64,000 nt of DNA, from positions 3,183,448 to 3,247,447 of the forward strand of contig NC_072453.1 of NCBI RefSeq assembly GCF_027596085.1, read 5' to 3'. The notes under the pieces are model-generated. The model was not told the origin of the DNA. It was given only the letters and a program-made list of their open reading frames with translations, and searched no databases. The DNA comes from Anoplopoma fimbria (Eukaryota; Chordata; Actinopteri; Perciformes; Anoplopomatidae). A program made the position numbers and the translations under genes. This document shows, one piece after another, positions 37,087 through 53,019 of the stretch (positions are counted from its first letter, which is position 1; every line of letters begins with the position of its first letter).

Positions 37087-38929
37087 GCTAGCATATGCAA
37101 CTTTTGCTCAAAGTAGCACCAGCAGAAGAGTCATGAAGTCAGTGACTAACTCAGCAAACTTTAGACAAACATTTTTTGTATTACTGACATTTGCAAAAAT
37201 TAGCTGGTCATACCAGACTAAATACTGAATTGAGCAAGGTTGGTTTTATTAATCTATGAATAATTTTTAAGAGGACGATCGTTTTCAAGCCACAGCCTCC
37301 ACTATAATTCAATCCATTTTCCTTACATGTGAATTGCAATCCTTGTCCCATCCTTGTTGTATTACAAATTAGAGTAAGATTTCTGCCGTTCAAAATGTGG
37401 GTGTTATAAAATAAAAATCAGAATGAGACATTTTCAGCTGCAGTGTGAATTTGGCAATTATTGGAAACAGTGGATTCAACTGTAGATCTTATGTGACCTG
37501 CTCAGGTTTCTACCTACACGGCGGGTGGTCGTTTGTCTGGATCCTCTTTAATACAGTGTGTTATCCTGCCAGATTATGTTCCATATGTGCGTGCACACTC
37601 CGACGAATAAACGTGAGTACAAAATACACATGCACACTTAATCTCCCTGCCTTAGTCACCTTGTGAGTCGGTTATCACAGCAAAAAATCAATGGGGAAAT
37701 CTTGGCGTCTGCCACAAAATGAACACCAGCCCCCGGCGGCATGAAACACAACTCCCAGCATGCCGTATGGATAAGAGGGAAAGGAAGGGCTGGGATTATA
37801 ATGCGAGGAGGAGGGCAGACGAGATGAGGGTGTCATGTGGACGCCACGCTTTTATGCTTAACAGGCATCATTTAACCTCTGGGTTTAAAAATAACACATT
37901 TCAATGCATAATGCAATACAAAATTAATTTGAATTGCAGCATTTTGGAGGACTTTCAAATGCCCAGAGGAAATACAACAATACAGAAGATTGCTTCTACA
38001 ATGTGCGATTGCTTTTCTTCTTTTCTCAAGATTATATATGGAAATAAGTAAAAGAAAAAATGAAGTGCCATTAAACTCCTACTTCACATTTGCACTCATA
38101 TATATGGATGTGCATGCACGTGCCCTCTATTCCACTTCCATTTCACTCTCAACCCCTCAAGACCTGGATTTCCACCTCATATAACATCCTTCACTAACAG
38201 GAAGTTTTAGCCTCATTCTCCCCTGCCACTTCTTTCTCTTGGCTTAAAAGAGAAAAGTTTAAAGCACTGGCGGTGCCTGTCGCTGCTGCTGTTGCCAACC
38301 AACTATTGAAAATGTACTTAAAGTGTGTTTTTTGCCTCCCTTTTTTTGTTAAACATTAAAGTGTTTTTAACATCTTGCACTTGGCAGGAAACAGATGTAA
38401 CGGAACAGTATTGCCTTTGGAAAATAATGAGGCACAATAGTGCCAGGGCTGCAAAGACAAGGACAGGAATCATTGTAAGAGGTTCAATACTGTTCAGAAT
38501 TAGTCGTGACTTCACAGGTACAAGTACAGCAGTTAAAGGCTCAACTTTGGTAGAAAATTGGTTAGTGTGTGAAATTATGGTAAAAATTGGTCTATATCAG
38601 GTGACTTTGTACCCAAAACGGCCAGTTACAATTTTCATTATGCTTTATGTAAAACTCTGTGTCCTTAAAAATTACAGTCCAATACAATTAAACTGATTTC
38701 TCGATTATGTTTTTTGGGATATGGATTTTCTCCTTAATATTGCGGTTTTGAACAGTGTTAAACACATGGTTAGAGTTGTAAAGTGAAACAAAACAAAATA
38801 AAAAACGCAACAAAACTGCTGCTAGGTTTAGTAAAAACATCATGTTTAGGTGTAAAATGCAGTATCAATAACAAATGTAATCCATGACAAATGTTTTACA
38901 ATGGGCTGTTTTTGGTCTGAATACTTGCT
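37087..38929. other. Unassigned non-coding sequence
   Basis: Mostly AT-rich. Frames of 110 and 123 codons (37719-38051 and 38325-38696) show no domain. Confidence 0.45.
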
Positions 38930-39250
38930 TACAGTACAGTTGAATTGACAACTGAACTCAACTTTCAATGCTTTTCAATGCTTAAGAAATAAAAACTTAA
39001 ACTGCTTTAAGTGCTTCAACATAATCTGAAACTTTGTCACAGTCAAATGAAAAGCTGTGTGTAAAGCTGCAGTTTTTTAACAATAGGGGTCTTTTTGTTA
39101 GAATAACATTTTCTACCAGAGGACATAATTAAACAAATTGATTCTTACAAACTATAACCATTTATTAGACTCCAACTAAAATTTCCTGAAACTGAACTGA
39201 AACTTTTCAACAAAAATCAACTGCTACTTATATCATTGGAGCAAGAGTTT
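38930..39250. repeat. YTGAA minisatellite family, inverted orientation
   Basis: 'ttgaattgacaactgaactc', 'aactttcaatgcttttcaat' and 'cttttcaacaaaaatcaact' are reversed versions of the motif in 26122-26620. Strongly diverged. Confidence 0.4.
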
Positions 39251-40090
39251 AAAAGAATAAATCAGACATTTAAAGTGGTAATCATTGCAGGAAAAAAAAA
39301 CGCCATGTATTTATTAGCATACTATTAGTACACACATCTATCTCAAATATCTAATAGTTATAAAAAGTATGACATCATAAGACATTTCCTTAACAATTCC
39401 TCATGTAAGCACAGCAATGATTCCATTAATAACAACAGGCTTATTCCATACCAAAACAAATCAGAATTTACTGGGAGCGCTGAAAGGTCCTCTAAATTTA
39501 TAGTTTTAAGAATCAAAAACAAAAAATGTTTCATGTTGATTTCTGGACATCCTGTTGAGGAATATTAGGGATTTGCAAAAGGAAGAAATGTGACAAATAA
39601 TGAATGTCTCTTCTTGCAACAGGGATTCAGGATCAGTAACCTGTTCAGTAGTTTTCACTGTGCTTTTGTGATTGAGATGAACTAAATTAAGCGAACTTTA
39701 TCACCTCATGGGATTACATTTATTTACTTCCTCTTTAAAACACTAGCTATACTGTCATTGATAGAAAGAGATTAAAATAATAAATCAAGAGATCTACTGT
39801 GGAATGGTAAGGGGTTATTCTCCTAAAATTCTATTTACAAGTCAGAGGGTGGAGTAAAGGGAGGAGGAAGTGAGAGAAAAGTTGATAGAGGATATGTTAC
39901 AGACTGAGGAGAGAGAAAAAGAAAGTGTTACACTGTGGTGTTGTCTGAATGAAATCTTAGCTTATTAAGTGTTGCTATTTCTGACTGTGGTGTGACCTTA
40001 TCCCAGAAGTACCTCCGGCTCGGTCGTGTGTTCCAACGTACGTGACTGGCGGTCATTCCCAACATTTAGACACCGCACAGACAAGCCAGC
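39251..40090. other. Unassigned AT-rich sequence
   Basis: Nothing recognisable. Confidence 0.5.
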
Positions 40091-40155
40091 TGACTTGGAA
40101 CCAAGGACTTTTAGCTGTGAGGTGACAGTGCTGATCCAGCAGTCCATCATTAAAT
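40091..40155 (-). repeat. tRNA-like SINE head fragment
   Basis: Reversed, it reads 'cagcactgtcacctcacagc' followed by a B-box-like GGTTCCAAGTC. This is the head of the abundant fish repeat that starts with a tRNA-like block ('...gttagcactgtcgcctcaca...'). It is too decayed to be a tRNA gene. Confidence 0.6.
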
Positions 40156-41060
40156 AATTGAGTGTTCAATATAATGTTGGATATATTGTACCATTAATGT
40201 AATGGTTTCTTTGTACTCCTTATTCCCGTTTGGCATTTTTAGCTTTAACATGAGAAATGGTATATCAAGATATTTACAGACTATGACCAATGGCATGCAC
40301 CTTTTTTTCAGCTTATTTTCCAGACATATTAGTATCGATAGACAATATACAACCCGTGCCCTTTTGCAAATATTACATTTTTAATACGTTTTAAGTTATT
40401 GTTTTTCAAAAATATGACCCCCCACCTGCAACCTAAACACATTGACCTTCCAGATCCATGTCCTGTTAGTGAGTGGGTGGAATACATTAATAATTAGGAT
40501 TCAGATATGTACATGTTTACATTTGGTGGGGAAACCTGGTTTAATGTTACACCAGCGAGAAATTACGATCTTAGAAGTCAGTGTTACAATTACGTTAACT
40601 GTGGTCTTGTAAAGAACGACAGATACCATGACATAGCCTCAGAGGTTTGAGTTTGTTGAGTAATAAAATGGTGACAAACGCAAGCAATTTTGATCAGTGG
40701 TAGTTAACACGCTTAATAGCTTGAGGCCATAGTCGCATTGTTGTTCTTTTTTAAAGAGTCATCATGTAAACTGGTACCCTAATGCGTCCTGGTTGCGCTT
40801 AATGGCTGCAGATGTTGCTGTTGCAGTCGCGGGCCTGACGGAATTCTTTAGAACTTGATTCCGCTGTTGGACTATCAATTCTGAAATGGATCATGCAACA
40901 ACCAGATAGTTCGATGCTGGTAACAGTAGTAATTACATTTTTAACACATGCTTACTCGTCTGGATGGCTAGAGCAAAACGCCACTTCCATTGCGAACATG
41001 GGGACCTCTTTTTAAATTAAATCACTATTCACACAGCATCCACAATTTACACAGATGCAA
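40156..41060. other. Unassigned non-coding sequence
   Basis: Nothing recognisable. Confidence 0.5.
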
Positions 41061-41525
41061 TCAACCTTTTTCTTTTTCTTAAAGCTAATGCAGGTCCGAT
41101 TCGGTTTGTGGCTATTCTGAATGGGCCAAATGCTTGACCCCCGGTAGTGCTGCTTGCAGCGTTGTAAAAAACTGCTTGTGGACCTCATTGAAGGAAGTTC
41201 AAAAGCTGCTTCTAACTTCAGAATTCCCAGCTTCCAGCCTGTAAAGGCCTGCTGCTTAAGACATGCTCGGAACCCTGAAGCCCCGCCCCCACCGCTGCAC
41301 AGAGCGTTGCTGGCTTGTTCATTCAGATTAATAATATTGAACGTGTCAAGAGTCCAAATTACAGCAACTTTAACACTGCACTTCCTTGGGTCGTAAGCCA
41401 AATGCCCACCAAGTGTGAAGTCGATCGGATGAACGGTTCTTGTGATATGCAAAGGACACACAGACACACATACATAGGGAGACACACATACAGACAGAGA
41501 TTCTCTGCTCCATAGATATATAACC
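41061..41525 (-). repeat. Probable dispersed repeat
   Basis: On the minus strand 'cttacgacccaaggaagtgc', 'gtaatttggactcttgacac' and 'attattaatctgaatgaaca' recall a common fish repeat that ends in ACACA/ACAGA-rich sequence, as seen at 41455-41500. A 177-codon minus frame runs across it but has no domain. TTAA occurs at 41079, but no matching end was found. Confidence 0.45.
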
Positions 41526-42063
<538 letters not shown>

Positions 42064-42369
42064 CCCCCTTGATATTCACACTTTACAGAGCTGCCAAGCA
42101 ATAATTGCTCATGTTTTATAACAAATCTTCTGCACGGAGACGATGAAAGCATCATATTGCATTTTTTTATAGTCGTATTCAGTAGCTGTACGTGCATTAA
42201 ATATCAAAAGTAATAATGTGCATATGTTTATGACTGTTTATGTGGAGTGGATCAGTCGGCTGGATTTGCTATTAGACAGAACGTAAAATCGGACCCCTCT
42301 GTCTCCAACCTGTTTTCACAATAAGAGCCTCAGAGCTCCAGCTTTCTTCTGTGGGAGTCTGTCAGTACT

Positions 42370-42374
42370 GTGTG

Positions 42375-42452
<78 letters not shown>

Positions 42453-42460
42453 TGTGTGAG
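42370..42460. repeat. Compound (GT)n microsatellite
   Basis: Two GT blocks split by 'ctgcgtg', only about 300 bp from the previous array. Confidence 0.98.
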
Positions 42461-42627
42461 TGTCTGCTCGGTAAGAGAAAAGAGGGATGACTTGTTTATT
42501 TGAAATTTGGAGGGCGACACAGGCCGTACATCTTTGCAGGCAAGGACCACATCTCAATTTGATGAGGTTGAACGGAGCCAGTCACACAGGTTTCTACTTT
42601 GGAAACAGAGTTGGCTTCCATTGGCTG

Positions 42628-43111
42628 CAGTGGTGGAATGTAACTAAGGACATATAATCATGTAGTGTACTTGAATACAATTTACACATTCTCATAGGCT
42701 ACTTTACTTGAGTATTGCCATTCTCTGCTGCTTGTTACTTCTACTTTACTACATCTTTATTTATTTGCTTTAGTTACTTTCTTTACATCAAACACAAACA
42801 AAAAAAAACATATGGTATGCTTATATATTATGACCCAGTCATATTAATCTACCCAGTGGTATACAAAGTTTTAAAATTGGTTTCAAGTTGATGAACTTCA
42901 ACATCAAAATCCCCTTTAATGTTTTCTTTCAGTGATTAAAACTGAAAAAAATAAAATATTCAATAATTAGCACATTTATTTTGATACTTTTAACAAGATT
43001 CTGCTGTTAATATGTTTGTACTTTTACTTAAGTAAGGTTTTAAATTTAGAACTTGTAAGAGTATGCTTTTTCTAGTTTTGCATAAGTAAACTTATCTGAG
43101 GAACATCACTG
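42628..43111. mobile_element. hAT-like non-autonomous element
   Basis: It starts CAGTGGTGGAATGTAAC, contains 'ttacttgagtattgccattc' and 'tacttttacttaagtaaggt', and ends '...aacatcactg'. It is the same Tol2/hAT-like class as 30800-31621. The 8-bp flanks (attggctg and ctcctcag) do not match, so no target duplication is preserved. Confidence 0.65.
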
Positions 43112-44359
43112 CTCCTCAGATATGCGAAATTGAGATAATCAGAGCAGTTGCACACACAGCATTTTCTGAGTATCATCCAGCCAGGATTTATAGCTGTGGC
43201 TTAACCGAGACGAATCAGTCTGGATCAATACAAATAGCTAAATCTGTTATCATAGGGCGGCTAACCTGACTCAACCTTTGCTCATACCTGGCTACGATCC
43301 CCACTTTCAGAGACGCAGAAGTGCAGCAGCAGGACCCATCCACATAAATCTTCAGTTATGTACTACCATACCAGACTTCTCCAGGCCATAAAGCACAGAG
43401 ACAAAAGTTATTGAGGTCATCAAATGAGTTTCATTTTGGAGGAATCCAAGAATGAGACATTGGCAACTACTCATGCTTTGTGTTCTTTGTTCCAGTTTGT
43501 CTTCCCAGATGACATTTACATTTTGCTGATTCATGACCTCTCTTGGGATATGATAAGGGATGATACGTGCCTTCTTGGCTAAATTCCTTCCCGCTACTGT
43601 TGTGCTTTTCTGGGTATGACTCTTTTAAGTCGAACTGAAACAATTTTTTGCCAAGAAATTTATATTGTAATCATGATAGCATTGTGTTTTGCATTGCCAT
43701 GGGAGATGCCAACCAAGATGCCTGAAGCTTAGACACTGGATATGTTACAATTTCTTAGATAGAAATTTCTTAGAAAAATTACTTTAAACTGGATAATACT
43801 AGAATAGGGTTTAGTTTGTCTTAGTCCCATTCCTCCTCTCTGCTGCTTTCCAGGTAAAGTCCTTTCAAAAACACGTCAAAACCGTAATAATTTACATTTT
43901 TAAACACTGTGACAAGCAGAATTCCCTCATTTTACTGTCACACACACATACACACACATGCAGACACTCTGACACACACACACTTGAAGAAATCCAGCGG
44001 GGGGATTTGAGCCCGGCCGCAGAAAAAACACGAGCAACGTTGACGTGACACATCGAAGCTAACTGATGTTGTCACTGGCCTCTACCGCCTGGACAAAGTG
44101 CTGTGTGTGACTGTGATTGTATTTGTATTGGTGTGTGTGTGTGTGTGTGTGCGAGCGAGCAGTAAGGCCCATTAGTGTGCAGTAATGGGAGGGGATATTG
44201 GTGGTGTATAGGTGTAATTACCTCGAGCTAACATGGAGCTCAGGCCGCGTGGCGCCTCCAACACAAATATGAACTGCAGAACATAGATACCACTTTGTCC
44301 TCCTCCACCGCTTAACCTGGGGGAGAAAGTTCAACAGGGCCCGTACCTCTCTGCGAGTG

Positions 44360-44401
<42 letters not shown>

Positions 44402-45051
44402 GGGGGAATAAATAAAGAGAGCTATGGGAAATAAAGATCCCACAGAAAAATCATGAGAAGGACAGGGAAAAGAGTGTAGGTGTGTTGGACTGTGTCTGCT
44501 TCAGCTGTTATCTGCCGGCTCTGTTTTGACTGACTTCCCTCCCGTTGTTCTCCTCCTCCATGATAATCCACAGAGCTTTTTCAGAACCCTCCGTTCCCAT
44601 CATCCAACCGTCCATCGATCCACTTCTCTGGCACTCGTACATATACGCCCCCCCCCTTCCTTCCCTCCCTCCCCCCTCCAATCTTTTCTTTTCCTACCAC
44701 AATCCATCAATCTATCCCCACCTCCTCCCTGACACAGATGCTGGACATCTCACAGTTTTTGCTTTATGAGAACATCTGTTTAGCTTACTGGCTCAACCCC
44801 TTGGCCTTGAAAATCCTCCAATAAAGCCTTAACTCAGCCTCCGTTGTGGAGCACCGTGCGCTCCGTCGACTGGGGGACAGTGCAGGCAGTAAGTGGCCAC
44901 AGCTTGGTGACTGTTAAACTCCGCAGTATGAAGCTGATGTAACCGAGACGACTAATAAGGCCGTTTTAAGTGACGTAACAAAGCCTGTGGAGGTCCTTGG
45001 CAACGGAGGCTGTGAATAGCACATTGAATGAAATGCACAGCTTGTGTTAGT
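43112..45051. other. Unassigned sequence with short CA/GT runs
   Basis: Imperfect CA at 43940-43982, GT at 44131-44150 and (GT)16 at 44366-44398. A C/T-rich tract lies at 44648-44690. No gene is supported. A 12-bp inverted pair (cagcctccgttg near 44836, caacggaggctg near 45001) flanks about 155 bp. Confidence 0.5.
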
Positions 45052-45196
45052 TACACAGCCGTCTGCATCGCGCCTGTCTGATGAGGCAGATTACTCTAAA
45101 ATTGTGATCAACACAGCAGCTCTCCGTTAACTGCTGATGTCTAAGAGTTCTCCTTTGAGGCAACACACAATTACATTCGCTCATGATAAGCATGTA
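45052..45196 (+). repeat. Local duplication, unit A1-B1
   Basis: A1 (45052-45140) is repeated at 45195-45283 with a single difference. B1 (45141-45196) is repeated at 45912-45967 with two differences. A1 and B1 are contiguous here. Confidence 0.95.
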
Positions 45197-45283
45197 CACA
45201 GTCGTCTGCATCGCGCCTGTCTGATGAGGCAGATTACTCTAAAATTGTGATCAACACAGCAGCTCTCCGTTAACTGCTGATGT
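45195..45283 (+). repeat. Local duplication, unit A2
   Basis: The 89-bp copy of A1, offset by 143 bp. It is followed by unrelated sequence X (45284-45911) instead of B. Confidence 0.95.
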
Positions 45284-45490
45284 TTCACCCAAAACGTCCT
45301 TTTACACTTGTAGTCTGTTTTCTTTCAACGTACAGTACTCTACTAGATCGATTGTGTGTTGTGCGGTGAGCGATGTCAGATGGTTCAGGGTGAACAGCGG
45401 CACTGTGACTGAACGGATCCAGACACTGACGGAGGGACTGCTGCTGAAGTGTTTCACATCTTGGCCAGTGTGAACAAAGTGCTACTGTAT

Positions 45491-45910
45491 TTAAAGGAGA
45501 ACGGCACTGATTTCACACATCAAGTCTCTTTGTAGTTCTTGGGGGCTCTTAGTGCATATGTGAAAAAGGAAGCCGCGTGAAGTCTGATCAGTGTCCTCAA
45601 GTGATGTCACTCGAGTCAGCATCGGTCTTGGCTTGAAGTCTTCAAGTTTGAAAATGAAGAAAATCCGGGGGCGTGGGATTATTATCACTGCTTGAGGGAA
45701 GTTCCTTGAGGCTACATTAGCAGCTACTAGCAAAACACACCACGATCTCTGACCACACATGTCAGTGGTCAAGTTGAATTGTGGGCAATGTATGCAACAG
45801 GTTTTGACAAGGAAGAAGAATGCATGAAGTAAAAAAGCCGATATCTCTGGCTGTGCTACATCGATTTTTATCTTCCTTTTTTTTTTTTTTTACTGTCCAA
45901 TATGAATCCG
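45491..45910 (+). mobile_element. TTAA-starting dispersed repeat within X
   Basis: It starts TTAAAGGAGAACGGCACTGA and contains 'cattagcagctactagcaaa' and 'ccgatatctctggctgtgct', in the order I recall from a percomorph repeat. A T run at about 45880 precedes 'ctgtccaatatgaatccg'. No inverted right end is seen. Confidence 0.6.
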
Positions 45911-45911
45911 G

Positions 45912-45967
45912 CTAAGAGTTCTCCTTTGAGGCAACACACAATTACATTTGCTCATGTTAAGCATGTA
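45912..45967 (+). repeat. Local duplication, unit B2
   Basis: The 56-bp copy of B1, starting 'ctaagagttctcctttgagg', with two substitutions. Confidence 0.95.
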
Positions 45968-46254
45968 AGATATAATTATTGTTAGTATATTAGTAGATTT
46001 CATTTTCTCCTTGTATCTATGAGAAAGAACCAATACATAGATGTTAGATGTTTCTCCAGCATATCAGATTCCTTTTTTCATATAACAATTAATAATATTT
46101 CGGAAGAAGAGCACCTCTGCATGCAAATCACAGCTTTATGTCTTAAAAATCTGTTCACAGGCAACAAAACTGCATTGTACATTTTATTTCAATGGAAATT
46201 AATAAAATTAAATGTTTTTGACCTCACAAACACGTTTCTAGATCCACAGAAATA

Positions 46255-46565
46255 CATGTAGTGAGGAGATCAGGGTGGACAGATGGGTCAAACAAAGACA
46301 AGACTTTCACCAAGGAGACCCCTGTTTGTGTCCTGGGTGATATGAAAAGTCAATGTGGACTTATTTTGACTTTGTGAACAAAGTTTAATTTAACTTAATT
46401 TACACAACCAACATACTTTTTTAAAGCAAAACCACGATCTTTTGCTAAACCAATTAGTTTTATTGCATTTCTTGTTTTGATTTGTTTTGTTTCAATTTAC
46501 AAACGTCAACAGTAAATGAGAACGACATTTTTAGGAGACAGGGTTAAAACCTGGCATACAAGAGA
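46255..46565 (+). repeat. Dispersed teleost repeat, partner of 9116-9530
   Basis: 'cagatgggtcaaacaaagac', 'gactttcaccaaggagacc' and 'accacgatcttttgctaaac' match the reverse complement of the 9.1-9.5 kb repeat in order. It is recalled as a widespread repeat. No terminal structure is visible. Confidence 0.6.
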
Positions 46566-49556
<2,991 letters not shown>

Positions 49557-49683
49557 GACAGAGCTCTGATTAATTAGTGCTATCGACTAAGCTCTGGAAA
49601 CACCAGGGTTTGGACCAGGCCACTAATTGTCATAATCCACCTCTGTTTGTTTCTTCTGCTGGACCAGACCTCACCAGCTGAGA

Positions 49684-49737
49684 GTGTGTGCGTGCGTGTG
49701 TGTCTGTGTGTGTGCATGTGTGTGTGTGTGTGTGTGT
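49684..49737. repeat. Imperfect (GT)n microsatellite
   Basis: Interrupted GT units about 130 bp after the long array. Confidence 0.93.
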
Positions 49738-50089
49738 CACCTACACTCTCGAAAGCACATGACTTGGCATCAGCCTCTCTTCCTCCTCTGTTCCTTTCGG
49801 TGTCTAGACTTTAGCAAAGAGAGCAAGAGGTAAGCCGAGATGCAGAATGAAAGACGGAGAGAGAAAATATGCTTTCTGCTCGGCCTCGCCGTGGCCAAAA
49901 ATATTGCCAAATGGATCCCAGTGGATGCTCCATTCTCTATAGATGGCTTAAACTGGTGTGCTGCTCACTGAGGCTCTTAAAAGCCCTTCGGCATATTACG
50001 TTTTGCTGATTTAGCACGGTGCAGGGCCTCTCATGACGGCCTCCACCCCCAATATAAAGTAGCCTGCTGTATCCACCAACAGGGTAGAA

Positions 50090-50160
50090 GCCTGCTGAAG
50101 TGTCTTAGAGCAAGACACCAGCCCTCCAGCTGCACCTATCTGTAAATAGTCTGCAAGTTT
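50090..50160. repeat. SINE/LINE-like debris
   Basis: 'ctgaagtgtcttagagcaag' followed by 'acaccagccctccagctgca' matches the recalled 'tgtccttgagcaagacac...aactgctcc' block of fish repeats. Confidence 0.5.
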
Positions 50161-50529
50161 TGAGCATGTCTGCCTAAATTGTTGTGTCCTGTCTGTTCGC
50201 CCACCTGTCCTTGGCAATCGTAACAAGGCACAGCAGTTCTGTCAAGCTTTGGATTTATCCACATGCCACAGAGTTTGATGGTGTGTAACACTAGAAGGCC
50301 ATGAGTTTGCATATAATTAGCTAGCTGCAGAAAAAGCCCTGTTCAGGACTGACAAATCCATTGTGTAGAAGATGGTGTAGCAAAGGGACAAGCTCCGTTC
50401 TATGAAGTGTAGCCAATGCAAAAGTGCCAACAGGAGTTTATGGTATCAATCCCTAGTTTTAAGGTCTTCTTCAATAAAGCATGATGTCCATTAAGTAAAT
50501 AATGGTACCATATAGAGTAAAATAGTTGA

Positions 50530-50760
50530 TAAAGCAGGTATGCTTTAGGGCATGGCTACCTTGTGATTGACAGGTCAATACCACGGTGTTGTCCGTGTAT
50601 TTTAACATTTCGGTTCCAATTAAAGGCTCAAAGGGCCGTTGTGCTTAGGCCTACCCTCTTGGGTCAATTCTGGTTGCAAAAAAAAGACAGAGACGGCCGA
50701 AATGCCGAACGCAAGGGTTCAAAACCGTAGTCCACAAATCCAGAGGGCGGGTCCACAACC
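50530..50760. repeat. Probable dispersed repeat
   Basis: 'ggctaccttgtgattgacag', 'ccctcttgggtcaattctgg', 'gccgaaatgccgaacgcaag' and 'accgtagtccacaaatccag' occur in the order of a fish repeat I recall. Class unknown. Confidence 0.55.
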
Positions 50761-51775
50761 TGGGTAAACTAACTGTATACTGCAATACACAAACCATACT
50801 AATCATTTATTGTCATGTCTTCATCATGGAGCATCATCTGTTGATAATCATTTTTAAATTTATATATTGAGCCTCACTTAATCTATTGTTTTCATTTTTA
50901 TTGCATAGCCCGAAGTCAGCTGCAAAGTAAAAAGTCCCAAATTAATAGTCACAGGTAAAAAAAAAAAAGAAGAGGCCTGCTTTTGTCTACCTATTGTCTG
51001 AGGGCAAGGCCCCATTTTAATAAAAATGGACTACAAATCTGCTCTGTTAAATTTATCACTGTTATTGTTGTAAACTGAATATGTGCCAAGCACGATTGAG
51101 AGTTTGTCAGGTGTAGCAACAGCATACAAGGAAAGCTTGGCTTAGCAAACAGTCAATAGAAATAAACAAGGAACAGACCTGATAGAGAAAGAGCAAGTGT
51201 GACTGCACATTAAAACAGACTAATTCTGGAGGAAAAACTGTTTCATTGGATGAATTAGTTCTCAGCAGGCGAAGCCAAAGAGATTATTCCTCCCTCTACA
51301 GCAACAATGTTTCCAAAGTCTCCAAAATGCAAGCAAATACAAATACAAAAGGAATAACATTAGATTAGTCAGACGCACACAGTAAGTGGTGACAGATTAT
51401 GCATCTGTGTTTTCTTTATTAGTCACAGGATCTCCATTTTTAACCTGCTGACTGGTTTGTGGCAAGTCAGCCAGGCAGGAGGGCCAACAGAGTCTCCAGC
51501 AGCCCGACAAACGGAGCACTGAGCCAGGGTTTGGTCTTGATGAACGTTGCCTCTCTTCCCGATCCTGATGAGTTGACCCTCCACTTAGAGAGTAGGAGAA
51601 ATCCCAATGTTAGCCGTCCTCCCTGTCCAGTGGTACGTTTTCTATGTTGTTGTGGAATCTGGGCTTATCCTGCCAGCACCTCTCACCTCAACATTCAGGG
51701 GATGCCGACATCTGTTCTGGGGGTTAATGTGAGATACTTATGTTTATTTCTTGATTTAATACTGTGCCTCAGCCA
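50761..51775. other. Unassigned non-coding sequence
   Basis: Nothing recognisable. The 135-codon frame 51459-51866 ends inside the next repeat and has no domain. Confidence 0.45.
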
Positions 51776-52110
51776 TCTATTCAATTCAATTCAATTCAGT
51801 TTATTTTGTATAGCCCAAAATCACAAATTACAAATTTGCCTCAGAGGGCTTTACAATCTGTACTAATGCGACATCCTCTGTCCTTCCCTCACATCGGCAC
51901 AGGAAAAACTCCCCTAAAAAACCCCTTTAACAGGGAGAAAAAAGGAAGAAACCTATGGGAGAACGACAGAGGAGGGATCCTTCTCCCAGGATGGACAGAA
52001 TGCAATAGATGTCATGTGTACAGAATGAACAGCATAACAGAGATACAACACATTCAATGTAGATGACATAAATGATTCATATAATCACAGTAGTAATTAG
52101 AGTAACGAAG
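51776..52110 (-). mobile_element. LINE 3' end with (TTGAA)n tail
   Basis: It begins with four ATTCA units, then 'gtttattttgtatagcccaa', 'gagggctttacaatctgta', 'aaaaactcccctaaaaaacc' and 'cccaggatggacagaatgca'. Reversed, this is an abundant percomorph LINE 3' UTR ending in a TTGAA tail. It is 5'-truncated with no ORF. The clade is not determined. Confidence 0.7.
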
Positions 52111-52800
52111 GAAAAAATGAAGACTACTTATAATAAGGGTGGGAGGGTGAGAGAGGTGACAATATGATGGAGATGTGTAACCCTGAGAACATTCGTGGTG
52201 TTTTAGAGATATGTGGCAGAAATCACTGGCAGTGCATTTACTGTAAATCTGTCCCAAATTTCTACTGTAGGTAGTTGTGTTGTCTGTTGCAACTGTCGGG
52301 TAAGAATGTTCTCTATGTATATCTGCTGACAAGATAGTGTGATTTTGCATTACTGTAGGATAGGATGTTTGAGTTGCAGTCTTTGAACAACAACAATAAT
52401 ATTCAAGTCTAACAATAGCTATTTATGGACCGAAGTAGAAAAAGTCAATACTAGCACACTTTAAGGTGTTATTTATCTGCTTTAAATACTGAATACTTGG
52501 TGCTATGCTGATTAGTTGACAGTGGCAATGATTTTTGGACAATACCTTGGAAGATGAAGGGTTTTTAGAAGGAGGAATTTTTTATTCCATATATGCAGTA
52601 AATACCCCAAAATGTCAATAGGTTGCTAGGAGCTAATATGGCCATGTGTATTCTTAATTTGTTTGCAATTACTTTGCAATCAAGATTCATGGCAATAATA
52701 TTAAACTTTGTAGTGGCATATTTCAGAATCAAATGTTGCAAAACAAGGCCATGTGTCTACAGCGTCGAAGCGGCCCTGTGATGATGTACTTTCACACAGC
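52111..52800. other. Unassigned AT-rich sequence
   Basis: Nothing recognisable. Confidence 0.5.
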
Positions 52801-52925
52801 GTTGCTAAATGCTAATGCCCGATGGCAATGCTAACATGCTGATGTTTAGCAGGTATAATGGTGGCCGTATTCACCATCAGAGTTTAGTGTGCTAACATGC
52901 CTACATTTGCTAATACACAGGACAT
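52801..52925. repeat. 'gtttagcaggtataatg' dispersed repeat, copy 1
   Basis: Shares 'gtttagcaggtataatg' and 'catgcctacatttgct' with 57300-57520 and with the window's right edge. Confidence 0.7.
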
Positions 52926-53019
52926 AAACTAGCTTCTACATCTTATGATACGCATAATGAGCAAAAGCCTGGTTTATAAACGACCACATGGTGGTACTAT
53001 CATGAGCGTATCTTTGTTC

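Noticed and set aside
40091..40155. Functional tRNA gene
   Set aside because: Weak A box and no full cloverleaf. It matches a known SINE-head pattern instead.
42628..43111. 8-bp hAT target duplication
   Set aside because: The flanking octamers (attggctg, ctcctcag) do not match.
44836..45012. 12-bp inverted pair as MITE ends
   Set aside because: No TTAA or other target duplication flanks it, and the interior is not repeat-like. Probably chance.
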